A DNA stretch of 9,435 bases from Robiginitomaculum sp. GTDB lineage: Bacteria > Pseudomonadota > Alphaproteobacteria > Caulobacterales > Maricaulaceae. The DNA lies in the NCBI GenBank assembly GCA_002733735.2, contig NVWT02000015.1:20524-29958 (forward strand). The letters are read 5' to 3'. Below the pieces are notes generated by a model. That model was not told where the DNA came from and did no database searches. It saw only the letters and a program-made list of their open reading frames with translations. The translations under genes and the position numbers were made by a program. Positions 1-6,275 of this stretch are shown one piece after another. Within the stretch, counting starts at the first letter, position 1; each line of letters opens with the position of its first letter.

Positions 1-893
1 ACATTTTCATGCAAACCTACTTCACGAACGCCCAAGCCCATGGCAAGGCCAAGTAATTGAGTAAAATAGACAATTTTAACATTGGTTTGCTTGGATAATC
101 GCTTTAACGCCCTGATCTGATGCATTTCCAACCCTGAATGACAGGTTGGGCATTCGGTGGCGATGACTTCGGCACCAGCAGCTTCGGCGGCTTGTAAGAT
201 ATTAAGCACCAATTTGGTCGACATGTCGCTGTCCGATAATGTATGCGCCCCACCGCAGCAGGCGGTTTTCATGGCAAAATCGACATTTACCGCTCCGGCT
301 ATTTCCAGCAAATCGTCCATATAATGCGGCTTTGAAGTGCTTTCGCTGTCGCCGCCTTGGTCTTTCTCCGGAAAGATATGCCGCGGACGAGTGTACATGC
401 AGCCGTAATAATTGGCGACTTTTAGACCTTTTAGACCACCCTTGATCTTGGCTCGTAACTCTTCCTCGCCATAGCCAAATTTGATCCAATCCAGTGCGTG
501 AATGGTTTCAATTTCGCCGGCTTCATAGGCCGGGTGATCGGCCTTTTTGGAAATCTTCTCTACAACATCGCGGGATTTTTGCTTATTGCTAATGTCATAT
601 TCGGCCTTTTTGAGGTTATGATAACAACCATTACAAGGAGCCATAACCACGTCTTGTTTGGTCTCGTTCTTGGCCAAAGATAACACCCGTGACGACAAAT
701 AGGTTTGAATTTCCGGGTCAATATTCTTAACCTCCATTGCGCCGCAACAGTTCCAGTTATCAATTTCCTGTAGCTCCAGCTCCAGCTCTTTGGCTATCGC
801 CTTGGTCGAGGTGTTATAAGGTTGCGCCGTGCCTTCAAGTGCGCACCCCGGATAATATGCTACTTGTTTGTACTTCTCTTTGCGGGTTTGCAT
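1..893 (-). CDS. shdrB2: sHdr subunit B2, CCG-domain protein (3' end cut by window)
   Basis: HdrB-like subunit of the cytoplasmic sulfur-oxidising sHdr complex; 297 codons are visible and the C-terminus lies outside the window. Two complete CCG domains can be read. The first has Cys17, Cys49-Cys50-Gly and Cys87-x2-Cys90, which fits the family pattern C-x31-39-CC-x35-36-C-x2-C. The second has Cys165, Cys212-Cys213-Gly and Cys248-x2-Cys251. In the family these cysteines bind a non-cubane [4Fe-4S] cluster; in sHdr this is where sulfur-substrate chemistry is thought to occur. The start is well supported: the ATG shares one base with the shdrC2 stop (TAATG), and a full AGGAGG lies 7 bases upstream (906-901) inside the end of shdrC2, so translational coupling is likely. 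The gene was read directly from the minus strand. Motif assignment is firm; B2 rather than another HdrB rests on its position last after C2. Confidence 0.93.
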   Translation of the reverse strand, partial: MQTRKEKYKQVAYYPGCALEGTAQPYNTSTKAIAKELELELQEIDNWNCCGAMEVKNIDPEIQTYLSSRVLSLAKNETKQDVVMAPCNGCYHNLKKAEYDISNKQKSRDVVEKISKKADHPAYEAGEIETIHALDWIKFGYGEEELRAKIKGGLKGLKVANYYGCMYTRPRHIFPEKDQGGDSESTSKPHYMDDLLEIAGAVNVDFAMKTACCGGAHTLSDSDMSTKLVLNILQAAEAAGAEVIATECPTCHSGLEMHQIRALKRLSKQTNVKIVYFTQLLGLAMGLGVREVGLHEN

Positions 894-1639
894 TACAATC
901 CCTCCTGCTTGCTTAGGCCTAATGCCACGCGCTGTTCGGCCTTTTCTTCGGCAATATGTTCTTCAATGGCAGCTCTTGCTTTGTCCCAGTTTTTGGTTTT
1001 TGGCTTGAACAAAGTTGCCCACCCCAAATGAAACAAAAACTTAAACGGTAAATTATTGATCATTTGCTTGACCATCTGAATTAGCCAGTCCTGCACCAAA
1101 GGTTGGCCGGAATTGATAAGGAAATTCTTCAAAATTCGGCCATCTTCGATCTTGCCGGTTTCCACCACTTGGCGGGTAAATTCGGTATCAAATATAGTCG
1201 AGTTTGACGGCTCGGTATGACCTTTTAGTTCCAGCCAATGGGCAGTTGCTTTCATCACCCCTTCAGGAGCAACATCACGCGGACACGAATAGGTGCATTT
1301 GTTACAAGAAACACACTGCCAAATAATTTCCTTATCCCGTAATAACTCGTCTTCCATGCCCATACGGATCAGGTAAATCCAATATCTGGGATTAAAATCA
1401 GGGTTTACCGCGTTTACCGTGCATGAATTGGTGCACGATCCGCACTGCCAACACCTGTGTATGTATTCACCACCAGGAAGTGCGGAAATTTCCTCTTCTA
1501 GGGCTTCGTTATAATCAGTAACCACCCGGCTTTCGATAAAGGTTGACCAATGCCCGGAAACATCAACACCATCAATTATCAGATTATCATGAGTTCTGAT
1601 ATTTTCTGGTCGAATCAAGCTTTTTTCATGAATTGCCAT
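893..1639 (-). CDS. shdrC2: sHdr subunit C2, two-cluster ferredoxin-like protein
   Basis: HdrC-like electron-transfer subunit, 248 residues with the ATG at 1639. Two [4Fe-4S] motifs are visible: Cys63-x2-Cys66-x2-Cys69-x3-Cys73 and Cys109-x2-Cys112-x2-Cys115-x3-Cys119-Pro. The first lacks the proline that usually follows the last cysteine (Thr here). It is expected to relay electrons between the HdrA flavin and HdrB2. The frame stays open to 1693, but those 18 extra codons lie inside the upstream gene and encode a sequence with no family resemblance. The ATG at 1639, preceded by GGAAG, gives the usual HdrC length. It overlaps the upstream unknown gene by 14 bases, and its stop overlaps shdrB2 by one base. 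It pairs with shdrB2 as the second C-B module; shdrC1-shdrB1 is the first. Confidence 0.94.
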   Translation of the reverse strand: MAIHEKSLIRPENIRTHDNLIIDGVDVSGHWSTFIESRVVTDYNEALEEEISALPGGEYIHRCWQCGSCTNSCTVNAVNPDFNPRYWIYLIRMGMEDELLRDKEIIWQCVSCNKCTYSCPRDVAPEGVMKATAHWLELKGHTEPSNSTIFDTEFTRQVVETGKIEDGRILKNFLINSGQPLVQDWLIQMVKQMINNLPFKFLFHLGWATLFKPKTKNWDKARAAIEEHIAEEKAEQRVALGLSKQEGL

Positions 1640-2519
1640 TAGTTTCTTCCATATCTTCCAACAAGTTAATATCAAAAGCGAACGAGCTGCCATCTTCGGC
1701 TTTTAGTCTAGTTCTACTTGAACCTTGTTTGATACCGTCAAGACCAAGCAAGCGTCTTGAATATTGCATCGGGTCGTGCGGCGAAGCAAAATCAGCACGT
1801 AAATAAGTACCACCCTGGGCGCAAATATAATTGGCGTAAATTTGCGCACACAACAAATCCACGTAGTAAATAGTATCGTTATAAATGCCATTTTCAGACA
1901 GCCAACCGCCAATATCCGCCCGAAGAGCGACAAAACTTGTGTGACCATCAGCAAGTTCAATGGTTGAGCCATCAACGTCTTCGCCATGCCATAGTTCGCG
2001 AATCACACCAGTATTAGCTTTGCGATCCCACATCCAGCGGCTCATCAAGGGGTATCGCTGTGGATCGACATTATGCAGCATTTCCGCTGCTAGATCACGA
2101 ACCCAGCGATGCTTGTTATCTTCGGGAAATTGTTGGCAAAAATTGGCCATACGCTGATCAACCAAATGGGTGGCTTTCATCTCGGCCAATAATTCGCCAA
2201 GGTGGCTTTTCATCGCCGTAAAGTTCTCGCCATGCAGATGCGTAGCAATTCGCCGGCGCACCGTACCCATAAACGCACATAATCCGGCAAAAGTCTCTTC
2301 GGTCATAGTCTGCACAGCACCGTCACCTGCTGCTTGAGCAAACAATTCGTGCTTTAGCTTCAAGGCTGCCACATAACGCTCAACCCCGCCCAAAGCTTCA
2401 CAACCATGCACCATCGCCTGATAGCTCTCCGATAACACCGGCCCGGATAATTCCAAACGCGGCAGGTTTGCTGTTACCGGCGCTGGTTTCTCACGAAAAT
2501 TAAACAATGATGAAAGCAT
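1626..2519 (-). CDS. conserved sHdr-cluster protein of unknown function ('hyp')
   Basis: A 297-residue soluble protein with no signal peptide or membrane segment. Its place between hdrA and hdrC2 is that of the gene labelled 'hyp' in published type I sHdr clusters (C1-B1-A-hyp-C2-B2), so it belongs to the system. I recognise no catalytic domain. It has six scattered cysteines (40, 81, 128, 224, 233 and none in a CxxC pair), so an iron-sulfur ferredoxin fold is unlikely. A basic, tryptophan-rich stretch at about residues 137-178 (with RWMWDRK and RELWHG) looks the most conserved-like part. The N-terminal half is rich in helix-forming residues. It starts 14 bases after the hdrA stop, with a modest AGGGG upstream, and overlaps shdrC2 by 14 bases, which argues for coupled synthesis. 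A role in complex assembly or as a structural subunit is only inference. Confidence 0.88.
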   Translation of the reverse strand: MLSSLFNFREKPAPVTANLPRLELSGPVLSESYQAMVHGCEALGGVERYVAALKLKHELFAQAAGDGAVQTMTEETFAGLCAFMGTVRRRIATHLHGENFTAMKSHLGELLAEMKATHLVDQRMANFCQQFPEDNKHRWVRDLAAEMLHNVDPQRYPLMSRWMWDRKANTGVIRELWHGEDVDGSTIELADGHTSFVALRADIGGWLSENGIYNDTIYYVDLLCAQIYANYICAQGGTYLRADFASPHDPMQYSRRLLGLDGIKQGSSRTRLKAEDGSSFAFDINLLEDMEETNGNS

Positions 2520-2533
2520 AAAGTGACAAGCCC

Positions 2534-3583
2534 CTATTCAGCGGCAATTTGCAGATTAGAACTGGCCAATGCACTCATTGCAGCAGCCGTTCCTTGGGCG
2601 ATGCTATCATCAATAGTTTCAGGGCCGGTGGCGGAACCGGCCACATAGATACCGGCTCTTGAGGTAGCACCCAATTCACCATAAGCGTTTTTGCGATCAA
2701 TAAAGCCGTTGGTTTCAAGCTCCACATCAAAAATTGACGAGATCAACATATTGTCGACATTCGGATCCATGCCAATCGCATGAACTACCAGATCAAATGG
2801 AATAGTAATTGGACGTTTGACCAGCGTATCCTCGCCTTTGACTATTATCTTATCACCATCAGATGTTACCTCGGCTATCCGCGCCTTAATGTATTTGACT
2901 TTGAACTCTTCTTGAGAGCGCCAATAATATTTGGTCTCCAACAAGCCAAATGTACGAATGTCCATATAATAGATATAAACATGACAATCAGGCAGCTCTT
3001 CGCGTATTTCCATGGCAAGGTTAGCCGAAACAGTACAGCAAATTTTCGAACACCACTCACGACCAATTTGTCGATCACGAGAGCCAACGCAAAGCAATAT
3101 TGCCACCCGTTTTGGCTTATCGCCATTGGACGGCCTTCGCACTCCTTGACCAGAAGATATCATTTGCTCGACCTGCGTAGTTGTCACCACATCATCATAA
3201 GTACCAAACCCCCATTCTGGTTTATTGATACTGTCAAAATGGGTAAAGCCGGTACACAAAACCACCGAAGAAAAGCCTGTCGTTTCACCGTCAGAAAACT
3301 TCACTTTGAAATCACCAACATCGCCAGAACACTCAGCCACCGAAGTGTCGGTTTTAACAGTAATTAGCTTATTACCAGTTACTCGATCAACCATAGAGCC
3401 AATGGCATCTTTAGCCCACTCTCCCGACGGCACCAGTTTGGCATAGCCGGACAGGATCGGCGCACCACCAAGGCGATCTTCTTTTTCCACCAGTACGGAT
3501 TTTTGACCCACAGAAGCCAGTGAATACGCAGCAGCCAGACCAGCCGGTCCGCCACCAACAATTAGTATCGGTTTATTACTCAT
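2534..3583 (-). CDS. shdrA: sHdr subunit A, FAD-binding heterodisulfide reductase-like protein
   Basis: Flavoprotein core of the sHdr complex, 349 residues, about half the length of methanogen HdrA because the extra ferredoxin and insertion domains are absent. The N-terminal Rossmann motif GGGPAGLAAA (residues 10-19) binds FAD. An Hdr-type cysteine block follows: Cys165 in CVGSR, then Cys178, Cys182 and Cys183 (CSKICC), with Cys200 further on; in HdrA relatives this block binds a [4Fe-4S] cluster. The C-terminal part GIYVAGSATGPETIDDS (311-327) is the usual second FAD-binding segment. The start codon overlaps the shdrB1 stop as ATGA (3583-3580), so coupling is likely; the Shine-Dalgarno is weak. 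In the accepted model it exchanges electrons with the HdrC subunits, and NAD has been proposed as acceptor. QmoA is a relative, but the flanking C-B modules decide for sHdr. Confidence 0.95.
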   Translation of the reverse strand: MSNKPILIVGGGPAGLAAAYSLASVGQKSVLVEKEDRLGGAPILSGYAKLVPSGEWAKDAIGSMVDRVTGNKLITVKTDTSVAECSGDVGDFKVKFSDGETTGFSSVVLCTGFTHFDSINKPEWGFGTYDDVVTTTQVEQMISSGQGVRRPSNGDKPKRVAILLCVGSRDRQIGREWCSKICCTVSANLAMEIREELPDCHVYIYYMDIRTFGLLETKYYWRSQEEFKVKYIKARIAEVTSDGDKIIVKGEDTLVKRPITIPFDLVVHAIGMDPNVDNMLISSIFDVELETNGFIDRKNAYGELGATSRAGIYVAGSATGPETIDDSIAQGTAAAMSALASSNLQIAAE

Positions 3584-4932
3584 GTTATTTGCTCTTGTCT
3601 TATATACCCCGGCCCGCCGGTGATCATTCGCCGCGGGTCATAGAGGTTTTCTTGATCTCCGGCCTCGACTTGTTTTAGATATTGCTCGAATTCGGCCTTT
3701 TTCGCCTGCCAATCAATGCCCAGTTTTTCAAACAACTTTTCCGTCGACGAAGCATGCCAATGAGATTGAATTATTTTGTACGGGTGCGCACCGCACACCA
3801 ATGCGGCAAATTGCACATCAGACAAAACCGGCAGATCATAGTTCTTTCCATCGGCCTGCCCGATCCACTGATTTTTATCCAAAGTGGTAATACAGCCGGT
3901 ATCATGGCCGATCATGACATCGGAATTAGCTTCCTCGACGGCGACCTTTATTTTGCGATCAATAGAAAAAGAGCGGGTAAATTCACGTTCGGATATGATG
4001 TGACGAAAGCCAAAACCACAACAATCATACCATGTAGAATAATCAATAACTTGCGTGCCTAATGATTGCATAATGCCGGTGGAAACCGCCACTCGCTCGC
4101 CGTTTAACACATCATCATCATAGATCACGTCTTGCGGCACCATCTTGTAAACATGACAAGCGGGATGAATTGTCGCGCGAATATTTGATGCATCAATCAC
4201 CTGACGTTCGGCGATTTGCTTGCGCATTACGTGCGTCCACTCGGAATAATGCACGATCTCTTCGGGTATCAGTAGTTTGCCATCAATCAGTCGATCTAGC
4301 TTGCCAAGAATTTTACGTACTTTTTCGCGCAGTTCGGCAGAAAGCAGCAAATATTCGCGAACCTCCTTGTAATTGCCAAACGAAGTCCCGCAATGCACCA
4401 AAGGGTAATAATAACCAGCCGGCTTGCCTTCGGCTTTGGCCGAGACATAGGCTTGATGAAAATTACGTAAGAAAACTGCCGCCAATGATACGATATTACC
4501 GATACCAGAGCCATGATAATTCCACGCAGTACATGAAGTTTGATCTGTTTCATCAAGATAGCGAATATCCATCATATTCATTAGCCAAAGCAATGATGTT
4601 GGGTATCCGGGAATATTACCACACTGGCCGCAAGATTTATGATGCCAAAGCTGATTGGTCGGAATTTTCTTGTCCCATCCATAAAGAGTTTTAGCAATTA
4701 CCGGGTCGTGTTGTTCGGTAATGCGGTGAACGACAATCTCGCCCTCTTTTTCCAAACGCCACATTTCATCACGTATATCATGAACTCTGGATTTATTGGT
4801 CAGCATTGATCGTTTATCAATTCGTTGCTCGACCCAAGCCGTGGCAACTAACGCCTCTTCCTTGCTTAGATTACTATCGCGCCATTCAGAGCCGTGTCCG
4901 GTAAATCTGTTGCCATCATTTGTATTTGTCAT
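3580..4932 (-). CDS. shdrB1: sHdr subunit B1, CCG-domain protein with long N-terminal extension
   Basis: HdrB-like subunit of 450 residues, much longer than HdrB2 because of about 95 residues before the first cysteine (CGQC, 101-104). The CCG motifs are less complete than in HdrB2. In the first half, Cys134 stands in TSCTAW where CCG is expected, and Cys181 in HCGTSFG where a CxxC is expected. The second half has Cys259, Cys304-Cys305-Gly and a single Cys347 (TGC). This suggests fewer or differently bound iron-sulfur centres and a non-equivalent role from HdrB2. The ATG at 4932 comes 32 bases after the shdrC1 stop, with only a weak purine-rich Shine-Dalgarno, and directly downstream of a terminator-like hairpin. 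The stop overlaps the shdrA start (ATGA). Identity rests on the motifs and the C1-B1-A order. Confidence 0.93.
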   Translation of the reverse strand: MTNTNDGNRFTGHGSEWRDSNLSKEEALVATAWVEQRIDKRSMLTNKSRVHDIRDEMWRLEKEGEIVVHRITEQHDPVIAKTLYGWDKKIPTNQLWHHKSCGQCGNIPGYPTSLLWLMNMMDIRYLDETDQTSCTAWNYHGSGIGNIVSLAAVFLRNFHQAYVSAKAEGKPAGYYYPLVHCGTSFGNYKEVREYLLLSAELREKVRKILGKLDRLIDGKLLIPEEIVHYSEWTHVMRKQIAERQVIDASNIRATIHPACHVYKMVPQDVIYDDDVLNGERVAVSTGIMQSLGTQVIDYSTWYDCCGFGFRHIISEREFTRSFSIDRKIKVAVEEANSDVMIGHDTGCITTLDKNQWIGQADGKNYDLPVLSDVQFAALVCGAHPYKIIQSHWHASSTEKLFEKLGIDWQAKKAEFEQYLKQVEAGDQENLYDPRRMITGGPGYIRQEQIT

Positions 4933-4948
4933 GTTTATCTGCTTTCAC

Positions 4949-4975
4949 AAAAAAAGGACGATTACTAATCGTCCT
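4949..4975 (-). terminator. intrinsic terminator-like hairpin at the shdrC1 stop codon
   Basis: Read on the minus strand, arms AGGACGATT and AATCGTCCT form a perfect 9-bp stem with a 3-base loop AGT (4975-4955), followed at once by a run of T (4955-4949; the first T closes the stem). The TAG stop of shdrC1 (4967-4965) lies at the loop. Stem plus U-tract is the standard form of a Rho-independent terminator. Its position between two genes that should be one operon makes partial termination, attenuation, or 3'-end protection of a dsrE-shdrC1 transcript the likely outcomes. The structure is seen directly; its activity is inferred. Confidence 0.7.
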
Positions 4976-5711
4976 GCTCGTCCTGCCAATCTTCCCAATC
5001 TTCGCGTTTTTCGTCCATAATATCCAAAATCACGTCGAACAGGTTTTCATCAATAGTTTCTAACTGATCCAACACCCCGGTTTCTTCCCAGATTGTATAC
5101 AGCTCAACCGAAGTTTTAAGATTAGTTTCCCATGCCGTTGCCGTGGTGTTCAAAGTCGGCATTGGAATGGCTTTTCGTAATAATTTTAGTGGCGCATCAA
5201 CCTTGGAAATATTAGGACCCCAATCGGCAAAATGCTCAGGATTGATCATATCCGGTGCCAGTTGATTACCTGTCGAGATCAATTTTAGCATTACCCGGCT
5301 AAATGGCCGCAGCACATTTTTCGCACTTTCCATGCCGTGCTTGATTGCAACCTCACGCATCAACATTACCAAACCACCAGGCGAATTGCCAAACGGACAA
5401 CGCGCGGCACAGGTATAACACTGGGCGCAAGCCCATATTTTCTCCTGCATGGCATCATAAATGCCTTCAAGGTTTTCAGTCCAAAGTAATTGTACTATTT
5501 CACGCGGGCTAAAATCGTAATAATGCGCTGCCGGACAAGTGGCCGTGCAAATACCACAGTTTAAACAACCGTTTAATTCATAATCATAACGAAGATCAGA
5601 TTGAATATCTTGGAATACTTCCTCAAGCAGAGCCTGACTGACCTCCGGATTATCGGAAATAGGATCACCAATAACGGTTTGCTTGCGACTTGTAGTGGCC
5701 GTATGGCTCAT
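4965..5711 (-). CDS. shdrC1: sHdr subunit C1, two-cluster ferredoxin-like protein
   Basis: HdrC-like electron-transfer subunit, 248 residues. Both [4Fe-4S] motifs are of canonical form: Cys49-x2-Cys52-x2-Cys55-x3-Cys59-Pro and Cys95-x2-Cys98-x2-Cys101-x3-Cys105-Pro. The rest is helical in character, as in other HdrC proteins, and the C-terminus is a strongly acidic, tryptophan-containing tail (about residues 236-248). It should carry electrons between HdrB1 and HdrA. The ATG at 5711 has AAGAGG 8 bases upstream (5725-5720), a good Shine-Dalgarno. It lies 25 bases after the DsrE-like gene, so the two are probably cotranscribed. Its 3' end is unusual: the last codons and the stop codon form the stem and loop of a terminator-like hairpin. 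Family assignment is firm; C1 rather than C2 follows from order. Confidence 0.95.
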   Translation of the reverse strand: MSHTATTSRKQTVIGDPISDNPEVSQALLEEVFQDIQSDLRYDYELNGCLNCGICTATCPAAHYYDFSPREIVQLLWTENLEGIYDAMQEKIWACAQCYTCAARCPFGNSPGGLVMLMREVAIKHGMESAKNVLRPFSRVMLKLISTGNQLAPDMINPEHFADWGPNISKVDAPLKLLRKAIPMPTLNTTATAWETNLKTSVELYTIWEETGVLDQLETIDENLFDVILDIMDEKREDWEDWQDEQDD

Positions 5712-5736
5712 GCAATTAACCTCTTGCTATTATAGC

Positions 5737-6114
5737 TTAATAGGTAAGAACTTTAACATCCTCTTCCATAATTTCTTCGATTAGATAAGCGCCACCGACA
5801 ATGCCGGAGCATTCAGGAATTAAGTCCTCTTTGGTCATATCAAACAGATCAAGATTGGGCGAACAACAAAAAAACTTTACGCCTGCTTCATGCGCGTCTT
5901 GAATAAAGCTTAATACTGATTTTGGTGAGCCGGGTTTAACGAACATTTTTTCTGCTTCACCCTTTTTCATCAAGCGACCAGCAGTAGCCGTGCAGATAAC
6001 TTCAACCTCATAATCCATTGCCGCAGCAACACTTGCTTGAAATATTGGCGCACCCAATTCCTCGCCATTGCGTGGATCGGTATTCGCCATAATAATTATC
6101 AGCTTATCAGCCAA
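5737..6114 (-). CDS. dsrE3C: DsrE-family sulfur carrier of the sHdr cluster (DsrE3C-like)
   Basis: Small cytoplasmic DsrE/DsrF-like protein, 125 residues from the TTG at 6114. The family handles protein-bound persulfide sulfur; the sHdr-linked form is thought to work with TusA in delivering sulfur to sHdr. The fold signature is visible: a first strand (LIIIMANTD), a Gly-rich helix start, and the reactive segment FFCCSPNLDLF. With the TTG start the cysteine pair is Cys83-Cys84, which agrees with my recollection of the numbering of the reactive cysteines in Hyphomicrobium DsrE3C. The TTG is preceded by AGGGAG at 6 bases spacing (6126-6121). A GTG at 6156 would add 14 residues with no clear ribosome site, and an ATG eight codons inside would cut the first strand. 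It leads the cluster, 25 bases before shdrC1. The DsrE family is firm; the DsrE3C subtype is by context. Confidence 0.88.
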   Translation of the reverse strand: MADKLIIIMANTDPRNGEELGAPIFQASVAAAMDYEVEVICTATAGRLMKKGEAEKMFVKPGSPKSVLSFIQDAHEAGVKFFCCSPNLDLFDMTKEDLIPECSGIVGGAYLIEEIMEEDVKVLTY

Positions 6115-6275
6115 AGTAATCTCCCTATGCTCTTGCGACGCTTGCTGTATTTGCACAGCAAAATGATTTTCAAATCACTTAACGTCTTTTTTGCCAGAGT
6201 ATTAGCAACAGCTAATAAAAGCAAGGAAAGATTTTAATTAAACCACAGCTTACAGGCAGACAAAGGGTTATATTT
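6115..6275 (-). promoter_or_regulatory. leader of the sulfur cluster with two dyad elements
   Basis: This is the only sizeable gap before the cluster, so its promoter should be here. Two inverted repeats are visible. One at 6200-6217 has 7-bp arms TATTAGC and GCTAATA around 4 bases. The other at 6161-6180 is a 20-base imperfect palindrome with 8 of 10 pairs matching, core TGATTT-TC-AAATCA (6164-6177). A -10-like TAATAC (6204-6199) falls in the first dyad, but no good -35 is found. sHdr clusters elsewhere are repressed by an ArsR-type regulator (sHdrR), so these dyads are candidate operators; no binding is shown. Confidence 0.4.

Noticed and set aside
202..489. Minus-strand 95-codon open frame near the left edge
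   Set aside because: It overlaps shdrB2 in another frame; the shdrB2 frame there carries the second CCG motif and reads through without a stop.
1640..1693. N-terminal extension of shdrC2 by 18 codons
   Set aside because: It falls inside the upstream unknown gene, and the ATG at 1639 has a ribosome site and gives the normal HdrC length.
2780..3367. Plus-strand open frame of 195 codons
   Set aside because: It lies entirely antisense within shdrA, whose FAD and cysteine motifs are clear; the translation resembles nothing and has no ribosome site of note.
4170..4694. Plus-strand open frame of 174 codons
   Set aside because: Antisense to the conserved middle of shdrB1; no recognisable protein features.
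1..6114. Methanogen-type heterodisulfide reductase or Qmo complex
   Set aside because: HdrA is short, C and B are duplicated, and a DsrE gene and the 'hyp' gene are present; this is the sHdr arrangement. No membrane Qmo subunit is seen.
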